The position numbers were made by a program, and so were the translations under genes. Under the pieces are notes generated by a model. That model was not told where the DNA came from and did no database searches. It saw nothing but the letters and a program-made list of their open reading frames with translations. A stretch of 64,000 nt of DNA, from positions 62,001 through 126,000 of the forward strand of contig JANWWJ010000027.1 in assembly GCA_025056305.1 (NCBI GenBank), read 5' to 3'. Within the stretch, counting starts at the first letter, position 1, and each line of letters begins with the position of its first letter. Below are positions 17,508-27,930 of the stretch, piece after piece. This stretch comes from Chitinophagales bacterium (GTDB taxonomy: Bacteria; Bacteroidota; Bacteroidia; Chitinophagales; UBA10324).

Positions 17508-19904
17508 ATGAAATACATCCGATTTTTTGAGGAATTGTCGCTGCAAGCTCTACCTGAAGTAGGGGGCAAGAATGCGTCGTTGGGGGAATTGTTTCAATAT
17601 TTAAGGCCCAAGGGAATTCGCGTGCCTGACGGGTTTGCGCTTACGGCCTCAGCCTATCGATGGTTTTTGGAGAAAAATCAGCTTAATGCAGCATTGACCC
17701 AGCTGCTTAAGCGTTTGGATACTGAACAATACAGTAACCTGACGGAAGTCGGACAACAGGCACGTCAACTTATTGCCAAAGCAGAGTTGCCCGATGATGT
17801 AGTTGCAGAATTACTCCAAGCCTACCAGATGCTGAGCTGGCGTTTTGGTACAGCTGCGGTTGATGTAGCCGTACGCAGTAGTGCTACGGCTGAAGATTTG
17901 CCGCAGGCCAGCTTCGCCGGCCGCATGGAATCATTTCTTAATGTTACGGGGGCCCAAGCCTTAGTCGTTGCTGTGCACCGTTGTTTTGCTTCGCTGTACA
18001 CCGACCGGGCCATTAAATATCGCCACGACATGGGCCTTGCTCAACATGATGTGGCCATTTCGGTAGGCGTTCAGAAAATGGTTCGTAGTGATTTGGCGGG
18101 TGCAGGCGTAGCTTTCAGCATTGAACCGGACAGCGGGCATCCCGGCTTTGTAGTCATCAACGCTTGTTGGGGGTTGGGGGAAAACATCGTTCAAGGGGCG
18201 GTAACACCTGATGAATGGCTTTTGTTCAAGCCCCATCTGTTGTCGCAGCAAAGCGATCCAATTCTGCGCGTACGTTGCGGACGCAAAGAGTTTACCATGC
18301 GTTATGCTAAGGCTGGTGCGGCCGAAAAAACGACCATTAATGAAATTACCCCACCACAGCGGCAACAACAGTTGGTCCTCAATTCGGATGAAGTGAAACA
18401 ATTGGCAGTATGGAGTGTTTTTATTGAACAGCATTATGGTCAGCCCATGGATATTGAATGGGCTAAAGACGGCCTCGATCATCAGTTATACATTGTACAG
18501 GCCCGACCGGAAACGGTCAGCCGCAAGCGGTCACCCATGATTCGACGCGTTTACCGGTTGCGGCATCACGGGCCTGTTTTAGCTAAAGGCATTGCCTTGG
18601 GCGATGCTATTGTCAGCGGAAGCGCATGTGTGCTCGCCGATCCTCAGGAAGGGGTGCGTTTGAAACCAGGTCAGGTTCTCATTGCCGATACCACTAACCC
18701 GGATTGGGACCCGCTATTACGTAAGGCAGCTGCCATAGTCACAAACAAGGGCGGACGAACCAGCCATGCCGCAATTGTTGCCCGTGAGTTAGGCACATTG
18801 GCCGTAGTGGGCTGCGGAAATGCTACGCACTCGGTGCATGATGGACAGTTTGTTACTGTCAGCTGTGCAGGCGGCACTGAAGGTCATGTGTACGATGGCC
18901 CGGCTGTTTGGGATGTGGAGGAGCAGGATTTCAGTGCCTTGCCGATGCCCCGCACCGCACCTATGTTCATTTTGGCTGAGCCGCAACGGGCGCTCTCGCT
19001 CAGTCGCATTCCTAATGAAGGGGTGGGCTTAATGCGCCTTGAATTCACCATCGCCAACGTTATTCAGGTGCATCCCATGGCTTTGTTGTATCCACAACGC
19101 GTTTCCGATGAACAAGTGCTGCACCGCATTAGAGAGTTGACCGCTGGTTACGAGAATGCTTCAGCATATTTTATTGAACGACTTGCGGAAGCCATCGCTT
19201 TAGTGGCAGCAGCTTTCTGGCCTAAACCGGTCCTCGTTCGCTTTAGTGATTTCAAAAGCAATGAGTACCGTCGCCTTATCGGCGGCGCATTCTTTGAGCC
19301 TGTTGAGGAAAACCCTATGCTCGGATTGCGCGGGGCTTCAAGGTACTATAGCCCAGCTTACCGCGAAGCATTTGCCTTGGAATGTGCAGCAGTACATGTG
19401 GTACGAAGCATCAAAGGATTAAAAAACGTTAAAGTGATGATTCCGTTTTGCCGAACTGTAGCCGAAGCTAAGCTTGTGCTGGACCTCATGGCTCAATGCG
19501 GTTTACGCCGAGGTATTGATGGGCTGGAAGTTTTTGTAATGATTGAACTTCCTTCAAACGTCCTTCATGCTCATCAGTTAGCTGACTTATTCGATGGATT
19601 CAGCATAGGTTCCAACGATTTAACACAGCTCACCTTGGGTATTGACCGGGATTCCAATTTGGTTAGCTATCTGTTCCATGAAGAAGACCCGGCTGTACTG
19701 GAGCTGATTGCCCGCACCATTCAGGTCGGGCATAGCAAAGGAATTCCGGTGGGCCTATGTGGTCAGGCACCCAGCGATCTGCCTCATTTTGCAGCTTTTC
19801 TGGTGCGTCAAGGCATCCACAGCATTTCCTTCAACCCCGATGCTTATTTACAGGGTTGGAAAAATATCGTTGAAGCTGAGCAGCAAAAAGCAGAAGTAAT
19901 GTGA
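17508..19904 (+). CDS. ppsA: Phosphoenolpyruvate synthase
   Basis: Converts pyruvate, ATP and water to phosphoenolpyruvate, AMP and phosphate, the entry to gluconeogenesis. The 798-residue product has the family domain order: N-terminal ATP-grasp nucleotide-binding domain (VGGKNASLGEL, VRSSATAEDLPQASFAG), the swivelling phospho-histidine domain with His420 in GGRTSHAAIVARELG, and a C-terminal PEP/pyruvate-binding TIM barrel (FVMIELPSNVLHAHQL, FSIGSNDLTQLTLGIDRDS, GLCGQAPSD). The usual catalytic Cys/Gly segment is present in GLCGQ. Length is normal. The next gene begins one base after its stop codon, so the two are almost certainly co-transcribed. Confidence 0.95.
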   Translation: MKYIRFFEELSLQALPEVGGKNASLGELFQYLRPKGIRVPDGFALTASAYRWFLEKNQLNAALTQLLKRLDTEQYSNLTEVGQQARQLIAKAELPDDVVAELLQAYQMLSWRFGTAAVDVAVRSSATAEDLPQASFAGRMESFLNVTGAQALVVAVHRCFASLYTDRAIKYRHDMGLAQHDVAISVGVQKMVRSDLAGAGVAFSIEPDSGHPGFVVINACWGLGENIVQGAVTPDEWLLFKPHLLSQQSDPILRVRCGRKEFTMRYAKAGAAEKTTINEITPPQRQQQLVLNSDEVKQLAVWSVFIEQHYGQPMDIEWAKDGLDHQLYIVQARPETVSRKRSPMIRRVYRLRHHGPVLAKGIALGDAIVSGSACVLADPQEGVRLKPGQVLIADTTNPDWDPLLRKAAAIVTNKGGRTSHAAIVARELGTLAVVGCGNATHSVHDGQFVTVSCAGGTEGHVYDGPAVWDVEEQDFSALPMPRTAPMFILAEPQRALSLSRIPNEGVGLMRLEFTIANVIQVHPMALLYPQRVSDEQVLHRIRELTAGYENASAYFIERLAEAIALVAAAFWPKPVLVRFSDFKSNEYRRLIGGAFFEPVEENPMLGLRGASRYYSPAYREAFALECAAVHVVRSIKGLKNVKVMIPFCRTVAEAKLVLDLMAQCGLRRGIDGLEVFVMIELPSNVLHAHQLADLFDGFSIGSNDLTQLTLGIDRDSNLVSYLFHEEDPAVLELIARTIQVGHSKGIPVGLCGQAPSDLPHFAAFLVRQGIHSISFNPDAYLQGWKNIVEAEQQKAEVM

Positions 19905-19905
19905 G

Positions 19906-20907
19906 ATGAAAGCATTGGTTTACAGCACCCATGGATTTGACCGCCCTTTTCTGGAGGCAGCGGCCAACGGTCATGAGCTTACCTTTACGGAGCAGCCGCT
20001 TGATGCGCAAACCGTTTCCTTGGCTCATGGTTTTGATGCCGTGCTTTTATTCACCAGCGACCACGCACCGGCTGATGTGCTTCAGAAATTGCATGCCGCA
20101 GGCGTACGCTATCTGTCGCTGCGGTCGGCCGGCTTTGACCACGTTGACTTAGAAGCAGCCTACCGTTTGGGTTTGCGGGTGGCCAATGTGCCGGCATATT
20201 CCCCCTATGCCGTAGCTGAACATGCGGTGATGTTGTTGCTGGCGTTAAGCCGAAAGCTGCAGCGCAGCATACAGTTGTCCCTTCAGAACGATTTCCGCCT
20301 TGATGAACTGGTGGGTTGGGAATTACACCAAAAAACCATTGGCATTGTGGGTACTGGCTCGATCGGCAGTGCGTTTGCCCGCATCATGGCAGGGTTCGGT
20401 TGCCGGCTGCTGGCCACGGATCTGGTGGTGAATGCAGAGCTGCAGCTACAGCTAAAAATTACATATGTTGATTTTTATGATTTATGCCGCTCTGCCGATG
20501 TCATCAGCCTGCATTGCCCGCTAACCCCCGCTACCCGTTACCTTTTTTCCGCACCGGTATTCCGCCAATGTCGGCGAGGTGTGGTCCTCATCAATACCGC
20601 CCGCGGAGCCATTGTCAATACGGCCGATCTGTTGGATGCCCTCGACGATGGCCAGGTAAGTGCTGCCGGCCTGGATGTCTATGAGCACGAGCGGGGCCTG
20701 TTTTTCTGCGACTACTCTCATCGCCCCATCCGTGATGCTTTATTTGAACGGCTGCGCTCTCATCCCAGAGTATTGCTTACCTGCCATCAGGCTTTCCTAA
20801 CGCGTGAAGCTTTGGAAAGCATGGCCCGTCTCAGCATTGACAACCTGACGCAATGGGAAACCACCGACTCGTGCGTGCGGGAATTAACTCCGCAAGCCAT
20901 GAGCTAA
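19906..20907 (+). CDS. D-lactate dehydrogenase-like 2-hydroxyacid dehydrogenase
   Basis: NAD-dependent D-2-hydroxyacid dehydrogenase of 333 residues. It has the cofactor motif GIVGTGSIGSAFARIM near residue 147, the catalytic arginine region INTARGAIVNTADLLDAL, the acidic residue segment AGLDVYEHERGLFF and the catalytic histidine in LLTCHQAFLTREAL. The GLFF...CDYS insertion and the QAFLT context point to the fermentative D-lactate dehydrogenase (LdhA-like) subgroup, which reduces pyruvate to D-lactate. The gene starts one base after the ppsA stop codon, so it shares pyruvate metabolism with its neighbour, one enzyme upgrading pyruvate and the other using it as an electron sink. Confidence 0.9.
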   Translation: MKALVYSTHGFDRPFLEAAANGHELTFTEQPLDAQTVSLAHGFDAVLLFTSDHAPADVLQKLHAAGVRYLSLRSAGFDHVDLEAAYRLGLRVANVPAYSPYAVAEHAVMLLLALSRKLQRSIQLSLQNDFRLDELVGWELHQKTIGIVGTGSIGSAFARIMAGFGCRLLATDLVVNAELQLQLKITYVDFYDLCRSADVISLHCPLTPATRYLFSAPVFRQCRRGVVLINTARGAIVNTADLLDALDDGQVSAAGLDVYEHERGLFFCDYSHRPIRDALFERLRSHPRVLLTCHQAFLTREALESMARLSIDNLTQWETTDSCVRELTPQAMS

Positions 20908-20946
20908 AACTCAGGTTTATTTGAACTGAAAAACAAACAAAAGAGC

Positions 20947-23523
20947 ATGAATTGGCATAGTTTGCCCGAAGAACAAGTTTTTTCTCTGCTGGGAAGCTCA
21001 AAAAAAGGATTGTCCGCTGATCAGGCAGCGACCCTGCTTTTGGAAGTGGGTAAAAATGAGCTTCAAGAGCAAAAGCGCAAGACAGCATGGCACATCTGGT
21101 GGAATCAGTTTACGGATTTTATGATTTTGATACTGATTGCCGCTGCCATATTATCCGGCATCATCGGTGATCTGACGGACACCTTTATCATTATTGCCAT
21201 AGTGATCCTTAATGCCATTTTGGGTTTCATTCAGGAATACCGCGCCGAACGGGCACTGTTGGCACTCAAACAGCTGGCAGCCCTGCGGGCGCGTGTGTTG
21301 CGCGATGGCCGGGAACATGAAATAGCAGCAGAAGACCTTGTGCCGGGCGATGTCGTTTTGCTTGAGGCAGGCAACGTTGTTCCCGCCGACGTCCGCCTTT
21401 TTGAGATTCACGGCCTGAAGGCCGACGAGTCATCGTTGACCGGTGAATCCGTGCCGGTAGAAAAGAAAACCGGTATCGTACCTGAAGTGGACGTGCCGGT
21501 TGGCGACCGGTTTAACATGGCATTCAAGACTACTGTTGTCACAGCAGGTAAAGCCAAAGGGGTGGTGGTAGCCACCGGCATGCAAACCCAAATAGGCCAA
21601 ATTGCTCGTTTGCTGCAGGAAGAAGAATCACGTACGCCCTTGCAGATACGCATGGCTGATTTTGGTAAAAAGCTCTCTTACATCATCCTGATGATTTGTG
21701 CCCTGCTCTTCGGCATAGGGTTGATGCGGGGAGAAGAGCTGTTTCGTATGCTGCTGCTATCGGTATCACTGGCCGTCGCAGCAATACCGGAAGCATTGCC
21801 GGCACTCATTACCATCGCACTGGCACGAGGCGCCAAGCAAATGGTTGCCGGCAATGCGTTGGTACGAAAGCTGCCCGCTATGGAAGCCTTGGGCTCGGTC
21901 ACTTTCATCTGCTCAGACAAGACCGGCACCCTTACCCAAAACCGCATGGAAGTGGTGACGGAGGTGGAAACCCACACCGGTTTTACACCCAATGGCCTGC
22001 CGTTGTTGCATTGGAGTATGGCTGTGAGTCATGAACTGCGATGGATGGAAACAAAAGGATGGGTGGGCGATCCTACGGAGCGGGCCATGGTGTTGTATGC
22101 AGAAAAAAAATATGGATCCGATCAAATACGCCAATTGCTTCAAAAATCAGCTCCTGTTGCAGAAGTGCCTTTTGACAGCGACCGAAAGTTGATGACCACG
22201 TTTCATCGGCACAACGGCAACTATTTAGCCATCACCAAAGGAGCAGTTGAGTCCATAGCCGAACGACTCACCGACCGTTCAGCAGCCGGAGTGTTAATGG
22301 AACAGGCCACCGTCATGTCACGGCAAGGGCAGCGGGTCCTGGCTTTTGCCGGCCGCTTCTGGGACACGCTTCCCGATTCGCTGGAGCCCGCTTTCGTAGA
22401 AAGAGACTTGTTTTCCATCGGGCTGGTGGGCATGATTGACCCGATCCGGCCTGAAGTTCCTCAGGCTATTGCCGAATGCCGGTCAGCAGGTATTGTTCCG
22501 GTTATGATCACAGGTGACCACCCGGAAACCGCCACGGCTATTGCTACCGATTTGGGCATCTTACAACCCGGTAACCGCATAATTACCGGAAAGGAGCTGG
22601 CTCAGATGAGCCCCGAAACTCTGGATGAACAAGTTGAAAACATCCGAACATATGCCCGCGTGTCGCCCGAGCAAAAGCTACATATTGTACGGGCCCTGCA
22701 ACGACGTAAACAATTGGTAGCGATGACGGGCGATGGGGTAAACGATGCACCGGCCTTGCGCGCCGCCAACATTGGCGTAGCCATGGGCGTTGCCGGCAGC
22801 GACGTCAGCAAGGAAGCAGCGCATTTGATACTGCTCGACGACAATTTCGCCACCATCGTGCGCGCTGTGCGCGAAGGGCGCCGCATCTACGATAACATCC
22901 GCAAGTTCGTCAAATACATCATGACCTGTAATAGCGCGGAAATATGGATTCTTTTTCTTGCCCCATTAATCGGACTTCCCATACCCCTGTTGCCCATACA
23001 CATTCTGTGGATCAATCTGGTTACAGATGGTCTGCCCGGTTTGGCCTTGGCTGCAGAAAAGGCCGAACGTGATGTGATGGCACGGCCTCCAAGACGCCCC
23101 GACGAAACCCTCTTTGCCGAGGGGGTTGGCTATCACATCATCTGGGTTGGCTTATTGATGGCGGCAATTTCTCTGGCCGCACAGGCTCTGGCTTTACACC
23201 ACGGTTTGGAAAACTGGCAAACGATTGTGTTTACCGTGCTAACGTTGAGTCAATTAGGCCATGTGATGGCCATACGCAGTGAAAAGGAATTTATGTTTCG
23301 CAGAGGGTTGTCCACCAATCCCGGCATGCTGATAACGGTGTTGGCCACCTTCGGTATTCATTTAATTGTGGTGTATTGGCCGCCGGCCAACGAAGTGTTC
23401 CACACCCAGCCGCTCACGTTGCTGCAAATGTTGGCGTGCACGGGTGCTGCGGCCATCATCTTTCATGCTGTGGAAATGGAAAAGTTTGTGCGCCATCATC
23501 TGATGCGACGTTTTCGCCGCTAA
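20947..23523 (+). CDS. P-type cation-transporting ATPase (P2A, calcium-pump-like)
   Basis: An 858-residue membrane pump with N-terminal cation ATPase domain, the phosphorylation site Asp324 in [15 protein letters not shown], the actuator motif [13 protein letters not shown], the hinge [18 protein letters not shown] and C-terminal membrane spans with SAEIW and [16 protein letters not shown]. The membrane motif before the phosphorylation site is PEALP rather than the more usual PEGLP. The family transports calcium or related cations out of the cytoplasm; the exact ion is not readable. It follows the dehydrogenase by 39 bp and likely belongs to the same transcription unit. Similar usp/pps/P2A-ATPase neighbourhoods occur in other bacteria. 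Confidence 0.93.
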   Translation: MNWHSLPEEQVFSLLGSSKKGLSADQAATLLLEVGKNELQEQKRKTAWHIWWNQFTDFMILILIAAAILSGIIGDLTDTFIIIAIVILNAILGFIQEYRAERALLALKQLAALRARVLRDGREHEIAAEDLVPGDVVLLEAGNVVPADVRLFEIHGLKADESSLTGESVPVEKKTGIVPEVDVPVGDRFNMAFKTTVVTAGKAKGVVVATGMQTQIGQIARLLQEEESRTPLQIRMADFGKKLSYIILMICALLFGIGLMRGEELFRMLLLSVSLAVAAIPEALPALITIALARGAKQMVAGNALVRKLPAMEALGSVTFICSDKTGTLTQNRMEVVTEVETHTGFTPNGLPLLHWSMAVSHELRWMETKGWVGDPTERAMVLYAEKKYGSDQIRQLLQKSAPVAEVPFDSDRKLMTTFHRHNGNYLAITKGAVESIAERLTDRSAAGVLMEQATVMSRQGQRVLAFAGRFWDTLPDSLEPAFVERDLFSIGLVGMIDPIRPEVPQAIAECRSAGIVPVMITGDHPETATAIATDLGILQPGNRIITGKELAQMSPETLDEQVENIRTYARVSPEQKLHIVRALQRRKQLVAMTGDGVNDAPALRAANIGVAMGVAGSDVSKEAAHLILLDDNFATIVRAVREGRRIYDNIRKFVKYIMTCNSAEIWILFLAPLIGLPIPLLPIHILWINLVTDGLPGLALAAEKAERDVMARPPRRPDETLFAEGVGYHIIWVGLLMAAISLAAQALALHHGLENWQTIVFTVLTLSQLGHVMAIRSEKEFMFRRGLSTNPGMLITVLATFGIHLIVVYWPPANEVFHTQPLTLLQMLACTGAAAIIFHAVEMEKFVRHHLMRRFRR

Positions 23524-23553
23524 GGCTTTGCACGGCAGCGTGGGCAATCCTGC

Positions 23554-23561
23554 TACCTTTG
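23554..23561 (+). promoter_or_regulatory. -7 promoter box TACCTTTG for panB
   Basis: Exact TAnnTTTG match 49 bases before the panB ATG at 23611, separating panB from the ATPase cluster. Confidence 0.55.
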
Positions 23562-23610
23562 TTGCCTAAAGCAGGGCCATCATGCAACAGGTCCAGAAAC
23601 TCTTTGTGCA

Positions 23611-24465
23611 ATGAGTGCCGCTCCTACGGCTCAGCCCATGCAAAGAACTGCTGAAGATTTTCGAAAAGTGCGCAAGGTTACTACTCACACCTTGCAAGAA
23701 ATGAAACAGGCCAAGATCAAAATAGCCATGTTGACCGCTTATGACTATTCCTTGGCCCGTATATTGGATGATGCCGGTATCGACGTGATTCTCGTGGGCG
23801 ACTCGGCCTCCAACGTGATGGCAGGACATGAAACGACCTTACCCATTACGTTGGACCAGATGATTTATCATGCGGCTTCCGTAGTGCGCGCTGTGCGCCG
23901 TGCCCTGGTGGTGGTGGACCTGCCCTTTGGTTCTTATCAAGGAAACAGCAAGGAAGCACTCAATTCGGCCATACGCATTATGAAAGAAGCCGGCGCTCAT
24001 GCCGTCAAGCTTGAGGGAGGTCGGGAAGTGAAAGATTCTGTAGAGCGCATCGTCGCTGCCGGCGTACCGGTCATGGGGCATTTAGGCCTGACCCCACAGA
24101 GCATTTACAAGTTCGGCACCTACGTAGTGAGAGCAACTGAGGAAACCGAAGCCAACCGTTTACGCGAAGACGCCAAGCTGCTCGAGCAGGTCGGCTGTTT
24201 CGCTGTTGTGCTGGAGAAGATTCCGGCAACTCTTGGGGCCGAAGTGACGCAACAATTACGTATCCCTACCATAGGTATTGGTGCCGGAGCAGCCTGTGAT
24301 GGGCAGGTGCTGGTACTGCACGATATGCTTGGCATCAATCAGGAATTCAAGCCTCGATTTTTACGCCGCTACCTGAACCTCTACGACACCATTCGTGAAG
24401 CAGTGTGCCGCTATTGTGACGACGTCAAACAAGGAAATTTTCCTGCGCCGCATGAACAATACTGA
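23611..24465 (+). CDS. panB: 3-methyl-2-oxobutanoate hydroxymethyltransferase PanB
   Basis: Transfers a hydroxymethyl group from 5,10-methylene-tetrahydrofolate to alpha-ketoisovalerate, making ketopantoate for pantothenate and CoA. The 284-residue product has [20 protein letters not shown], the metal-site aspartate in [41 protein letters not shown] and GHLGLTPQS, ending [21 protein letters not shown]. It has an N-terminal extension of about 35 residues before the core; a second in-frame ATG at 23638 could also be the start. The last 14 bp overlap the start of the M1-type peptidase gene, which suggests translational coupling. Confidence 0.95.
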   Translation: MSAAPTAQPMQRTAEDFRKVRKVTTHTLQEMKQAKIKIAMLTAYDYSLARILDDAGIDVILVGDSASNVMAGHETTLPITLDQMIYHAASVVRAVRRALVVVDLPFGSYQGNSKEALNSAIRIMKEAGAHAVKLEGGREVKDSVERIVAAGVPVMGHLGLTPQSIYKFGTYVVRATEETEANRLREDAKLLEQVGCFAVVLEKIPATLGAEVTQQLRIPTIGIGAGAACDGQVLVLHDMLGINQEFKPRFLRRYLNLYDTIREAVCRYCDDVKQGNFPAPHEQY

Positions 24466-26869
24466 GTCATCGTCCTATCTGCATGCTTGGAGCCGCAGGG
24501 CGATGCTTCTGCTCATGTTGGCAGTGCTGCTTTCACCAGCACGCGCTGCCGACAACAGTCGCAGCGATAGTGTTGACGTGCTTCATTACACCATTTACTT
24601 AGATGTAACCGATTTCAGCAATAAAAGAATTCATGCCACATGTACTGTGCACTTTCAAGCTAAGGTCTTTTTGCAGCAGTTGGATTTAGATCTTTTGCGC
24701 TTAAAGGTAGATTCGGTCAAGCAAAAAGGAGTGTTGGTGCCGTTTAGCTACGGCGATTCCCTTACCCTTCACATCAGCCTGCTGGAACCGCTTAATGTCG
24801 GAGACACAGCCTCTGTGACGGTCTTTTACCATGGTAAGCCCAAGCAGGACAGCGGAGGCTGGGGCGGCTGGTATTGGAGCGGTGATCTGGCTTTCAATAT
24901 CGGTGTGGCACTTAACGATGTGCCGCATACATTTGGCCGTGCCTGGTTTCCTTGCTTCGACAACTTCGTAGAACGAAGTACCTATACCCTTTCCGTGCGT
25001 ACTGCTTCCAACAAAATGGCCCTGTGCGGGGGCACGCTGCAATACGTGGAAGACCTGGCCGATGGTACCCAAATCTGGCATTACATGCTCGACGATCCCA
25101 TCCCATCCTACCTCATCAGTGTTGCTGTCCATCAGTTTGCACCCGTCACTCAGTATTATACCAGCATCAGTGGTCAACAAATACCTATTGTTTTGGGAGC
25201 CACAGCTGCGGATACAAACAAATTAAAAAATTCATTCAAGCATCTGGAAGAGGCATTACATCTGTACGAGCAATTATGGGGTCCCTACAGGTGGGATCGG
25301 GTGGGCTATGTCCTTACTACTGTTGGGGCTATGGAGCATGCCACCAACATCGCCTACCCGGCTTTTTTGGTCAATGGGTTAACGACCTATGAAAACATCA
25401 TGGCTCATGAGCTCTCGCATCATTGGTTTGGGAACCTTTCAACTTGCCGAACGGCGGCCGACATGTGGCTGAATGAAGGTTGGGCTGTTTTTAACGAATG
25501 GATTTTCTATGAGCATCTTTATGGAAAGACGCGCTACGTTCAAGAAGTCGTCAACACTTTAGAGCAATGTGTACGCTATCTACATACGCCGCTAAGCGAT
25601 GGGGCCTATTTTGCTCTGAACCAAATTCCGGAAACCCACACCTACGGCGAAACGGTTTATCGTAAAGGGGCGTTGGCGGCACACACCCTTCGCGGCTATT
25701 TAACTGACTCGCTGTTTTTTTCCTGTATGCGCTCATTTCTCGACACCTATGCCTTTTCCGACGTCAGCAGTGAAGACTTGGAAATAGCCCTCAGCACCTG
25801 TTCCGGCAAAGACCTTTCGGCTTTTTTCGATAACTGGATATATGCGCCGGGATGGTCGGCCTTCTGGATTGATTCTGTAGCTGTTGAGACTTCAGGTATT
25901 CCTGGATTTCAAGTGACGGTTTTTGTCAAGCAACGTGTGCGTGGGGCACCTCAACTTTTTCATGAAGTGCCCATGGAACTCAGCTTTTACCTCGCCGACG
26001 GCCAGATGAAAACATACCAGGTGGTGGTGAGCGGTGAGTGCATGTGGTTTACGTTTGTTCTACCAGAGCAGCCGTTGTTGGTCGTGCTTGACGAACAAGA
26101 GCGGATTGCTGATGCCGTAATTGCCGAGCAAAAACGCATCGGTAAAACAGGGACTCACCAGTTCCCTTTAGCCAAAATGAACCTAACGGTGAATCAGATT
26201 TCGGACACAGCATTGGTGCGTGTAGAGCATATTTATGCCGCCCCTGATCCGTTTCGCCATCCCATCAAGGGATTATACTTGTCGCGCGAACGTTTCTGGC
26301 GCGTAGATGGCGTGTGGGACACCTCTTTTAAAGCTTCGGCAAACATTTCGTATCAAGGCGCAGCCATGAACAATGGCTATCTGGACGTCGATCTGATTTC
26401 AAATACCGAAGACAGCCTGGTCGTGGTATATCGAAGCTCGGCGGCCTCCGATTGGCAAATTGTTTTCGATGTCACTCACAACAAGCTGGGATCAGCCAAC
26501 GACAAACGCGGCAATTTCACGATTCACCATCTGCGAAAAGGCCAGTATGCTCTTGCCATCTGGCACGCCACCCGGGCCGACAGCATAACGCCCCTGGCTG
26601 ATTCCTGTCAACTGACTTCGGTTCCACAACTTTCTTCCACCTCAGTCGGCAAGTTATTTCCGAACCCGGCTGACCAACACTTTTTTATAGAATTAGACCA
26701 ACGATCGCATATCGAGCTCTATGACGTAATCGGCCGTTGCTGGTTCACCAGTGAGGCTCCCGCAGGCACATGCTTCATACCTACCTCACATTGGCCTGAG
26801 GGCGTCTATTTGGCCAGAGTACAAAAAGAAACAGGTCCGCCTATTATCTTGCGCGTGATGGTTCAATAA
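24452..26869 (+). CDS. Exported M1-family metallopeptidase with T9SS sorting domain
   Basis: An 805-residue protein. ATG at 24452 gives a signal peptide ending LLSPARAAD and overlaps the panB end by 14 bp. It has an N-terminal beta domain, then the gluzincin catalytic core: HELSH at residues 319-323 and Glu342 in [11 protein letters not shown], the exact HEXXH-X18-E spacing. The substrate-binding motif is GAMEH (residues 292-296) in place of GAMEN, and the catalytic tyrosine region is [16 protein letters not shown]-terminal beta region is followed by a T9SS sorting domain ([16 protein letters not shown] to [10 protein letters not shown]). Probably an extracellular aminopeptidase. The next gene, the hydroxyacyl-CoA dehydrogenase, is 11 bp downstream. 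Confidence 0.88.
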   Translation: MNNTESSSYLHAWSRRAMLLLMLAVLLSPARAADNSRSDSVDVLHYTIYLDVTDFSNKRIHATCTVHFQAKVFLQQLDLDLLRLKVDSVKQKGVLVPFSYGDSLTLHISLLEPLNVGDTASVTVFYHGKPKQDSGGWGGWYWSGDLAFNIGVALNDVPHTFGRAWFPCFDNFVERSTYTLSVRTASNKMALCGGTLQYVEDLADGTQIWHYMLDDPIPSYLISVAVHQFAPVTQYYTSISGQQIPIVLGATAADTNKLKNSFKHLEEALHLYEQLWGPYRWDRVGYVLTTVGAMEHATNIAYPAFLVNGLTTYENIMAHELSHHWFGNLSTCRTAADMWLNEGWAVFNEWIFYEHLYGKTRYVQEVVNTLEQCVRYLHTPLSDGAYFALNQIPETHTYGETVYRKGALAAHTLRGYLTDSLFFSCMRSFLDTYAFSDVSSEDLEIALSTCSGKDLSAFFDNWIYAPGWSAFWIDSVAVETSGIPGFQVTVFVKQRVRGAPQLFHEVPMELSFYLADGQMKTYQVVVSGECMWFTFVLPEQPLLVVLDEQERIADAVIAEQKRIGKTGTHQFPLAKMNLTVNQISDTALVRVEHIYAAPDPFRHPIKGLYLSRERFWRVDGVWDTSFKASANISYQGAAMNNGYLDVDLISNTEDSLVVVYRSSAASDWQIVFDVTHNKLGSANDKRGNFTIHHLRKGQYALAIWHATRADSITPLADSCQLTSVPQLSSTSVGKLFPNPADQHFFIELDQRSHIELYDVIGRCWFTSEAPAGTCFIPTSHWPEGVYLARVQKETGPPIILRVMVQ

Positions 26870-26880
26870 AAAAATTGCTT

Positions 26881-27771
26881 ATGAGAAAAGTTGCTGTAAT
26901 CGGTGCCGGAACCATGGGCAATGGCATTGCACATGTTTTTGCCTTAAAAGGTTACGAGGTTCGGCTGGTGGATATCAGCACCGACCAATTGCAACGGGCC
27001 ATGAAGACCATAGCCCAAAACATGGACCGGCAGATCAACAAGCAAATTATTACTGAAAAAGACAAGGAATCAGCTTTGGCTCGCATTCGCACGTTTAATG
27101 TTTTATCAGAGGGAGTCGCTAATGCGGACCTGGTCGTAGAGGCCGCAACCGAGCACTTGGAAACGAAGCTCAAGATTTTTGCTGAGCTGGATCGCCTAAC
27201 TCCACCCTCTTGCTTACTGGCGACCAACACCTCCTCTATTTCCATCACACGCATTGCAGCAGCCACGGGTCGAGCCGACCGCGTCATCGGCATGCATTTC
27301 ATGAATCCGGTTCCGGTAATGAAGCTGGTAGAGGTGATTCGCGGCTATGCTACTTCTGACAGTACGACTCAAACCGTGATGGAACTTGCGCGGCAGCTTG
27401 ATAAGGTGCCGGTAGAGGTGAACGATTATCCCGGTTTTGTGGCCAACCGGATTTTGATGCCTATGATTAACGAGGCCATCTATGCTTTGTACGAGGGTGT
27501 TGCCGGCGTTAAAGAAATCGATACGGTGATGAAGCTGGGCACGGCCCATCCCATGGGTCCGCTGGAATTGGCTGACTTCATCGGCCTGGATGTTTGTATG
27601 GCCATTCTGCAGGTGATGTATGAAGGTTTTGGAAATCCGAAATACGCACCTTGCCCTTTGCTGGTCAACATGGTTACGGCCGGACATTTGGGCCGAAAAA
27701 GCGGAAGTGGGTTTTATGACTATCGGACTGGGGCCAAAGAGCCTTTTGTAGCGGAACGCTTCCGAAAATAG
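26881..27771 (+). CDS. 3-hydroxybutyryl-CoA dehydrogenase (3-hydroxyacyl-CoA dehydrogenase family)
   Basis: Oxidises 3-hydroxyacyl-CoA, typically 3-hydroxybutyryl-CoA, to the 3-keto form with NAD(P). The 296-residue single-function enzyme has the Rossmann motif VAVIGAGTMGNGIAHVFA at the N-terminus, the TNTSSISIT segment, the catalytic His in GMHFMNPVPVMKLVEVI and the C-terminal dimerisation domain (DYPGFVANRILMPMINEAI, HPMGPLELADFIGLD, GRKSGSGFYDY). The frame opens six bases earlier at TTG; ATG at 26881 matches the family. An acyl-CoA dehydrogenase lies far away at 59.6 kb, so no beta-oxidation operon is visible. Followed by tRNA-Gly after 13 bp. Confidence 0.94.
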   Translation: MRKVAVIGAGTMGNGIAHVFALKGYEVRLVDISTDQLQRAMKTIAQNMDRQINKQIITEKDKESALARIRTFNVLSEGVANADLVVEAATEHLETKLKIFAELDRLTPPSCLLATNTSSISITRIAAATGRADRVIGMHFMNPVPVMKLVEVIRGYATSDSTTQTVMELARQLDKVPVEVNDYPGFVANRILMPMINEAIYALYEGVAGVKEIDTVMKLGTAHPMGPLELADFIGLDVCMAILQVMYEGFGNPKYAPCPLLVNMVTAGHLGRKSGSGFYDYRTGAKEPFVAERFRK

Positions 27772-27784
27772 TTTTGTGCGGTTT

Positions 27785-27856
27785 GCGGGAATAGCTCAGG
27801 GGTAGAGCATCAGTTTCCCAAACTGAGGGTCGCGGGTTCGATTCCCGTTTCCCGCT
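27785..27856 (+). tRNA. tRNA-Gly (anticodon CCC)
   Basis: A 72-nt cloverleaf. Acceptor stem GCGGGAA/TTCCCGC, D stem GCTC/GAGC, anticodon stem TCAGT/ACTGA with loop TTCCCAA (anticodon CCC), T stem GCGGG/CCCGT and loop TTCGATT are all complementary or wobble-paired. The 3' CCA is not encoded. CCC decodes GGG glycine codons. Confidence 0.96.
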
Positions 27857-27902
27857 CACAACCTCAATTGCGCAGCGTTCTGTGCAGTTTGACCCTATGG
27901 GC

Positions 27903-27910
27903 TATTTTTG
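27903..27910 (+). promoter_or_regulatory. -7 promoter box TATTTTTG for the second hydrolase gene
   Basis: Exact TAnnTTTG match 20 bases before the ATG at 27931 and 46 bp after the tRNA-Gly end. Confidence 0.5.
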
Positions 27911-27930
27911 ACGTATCCAAACAGCTTTCT

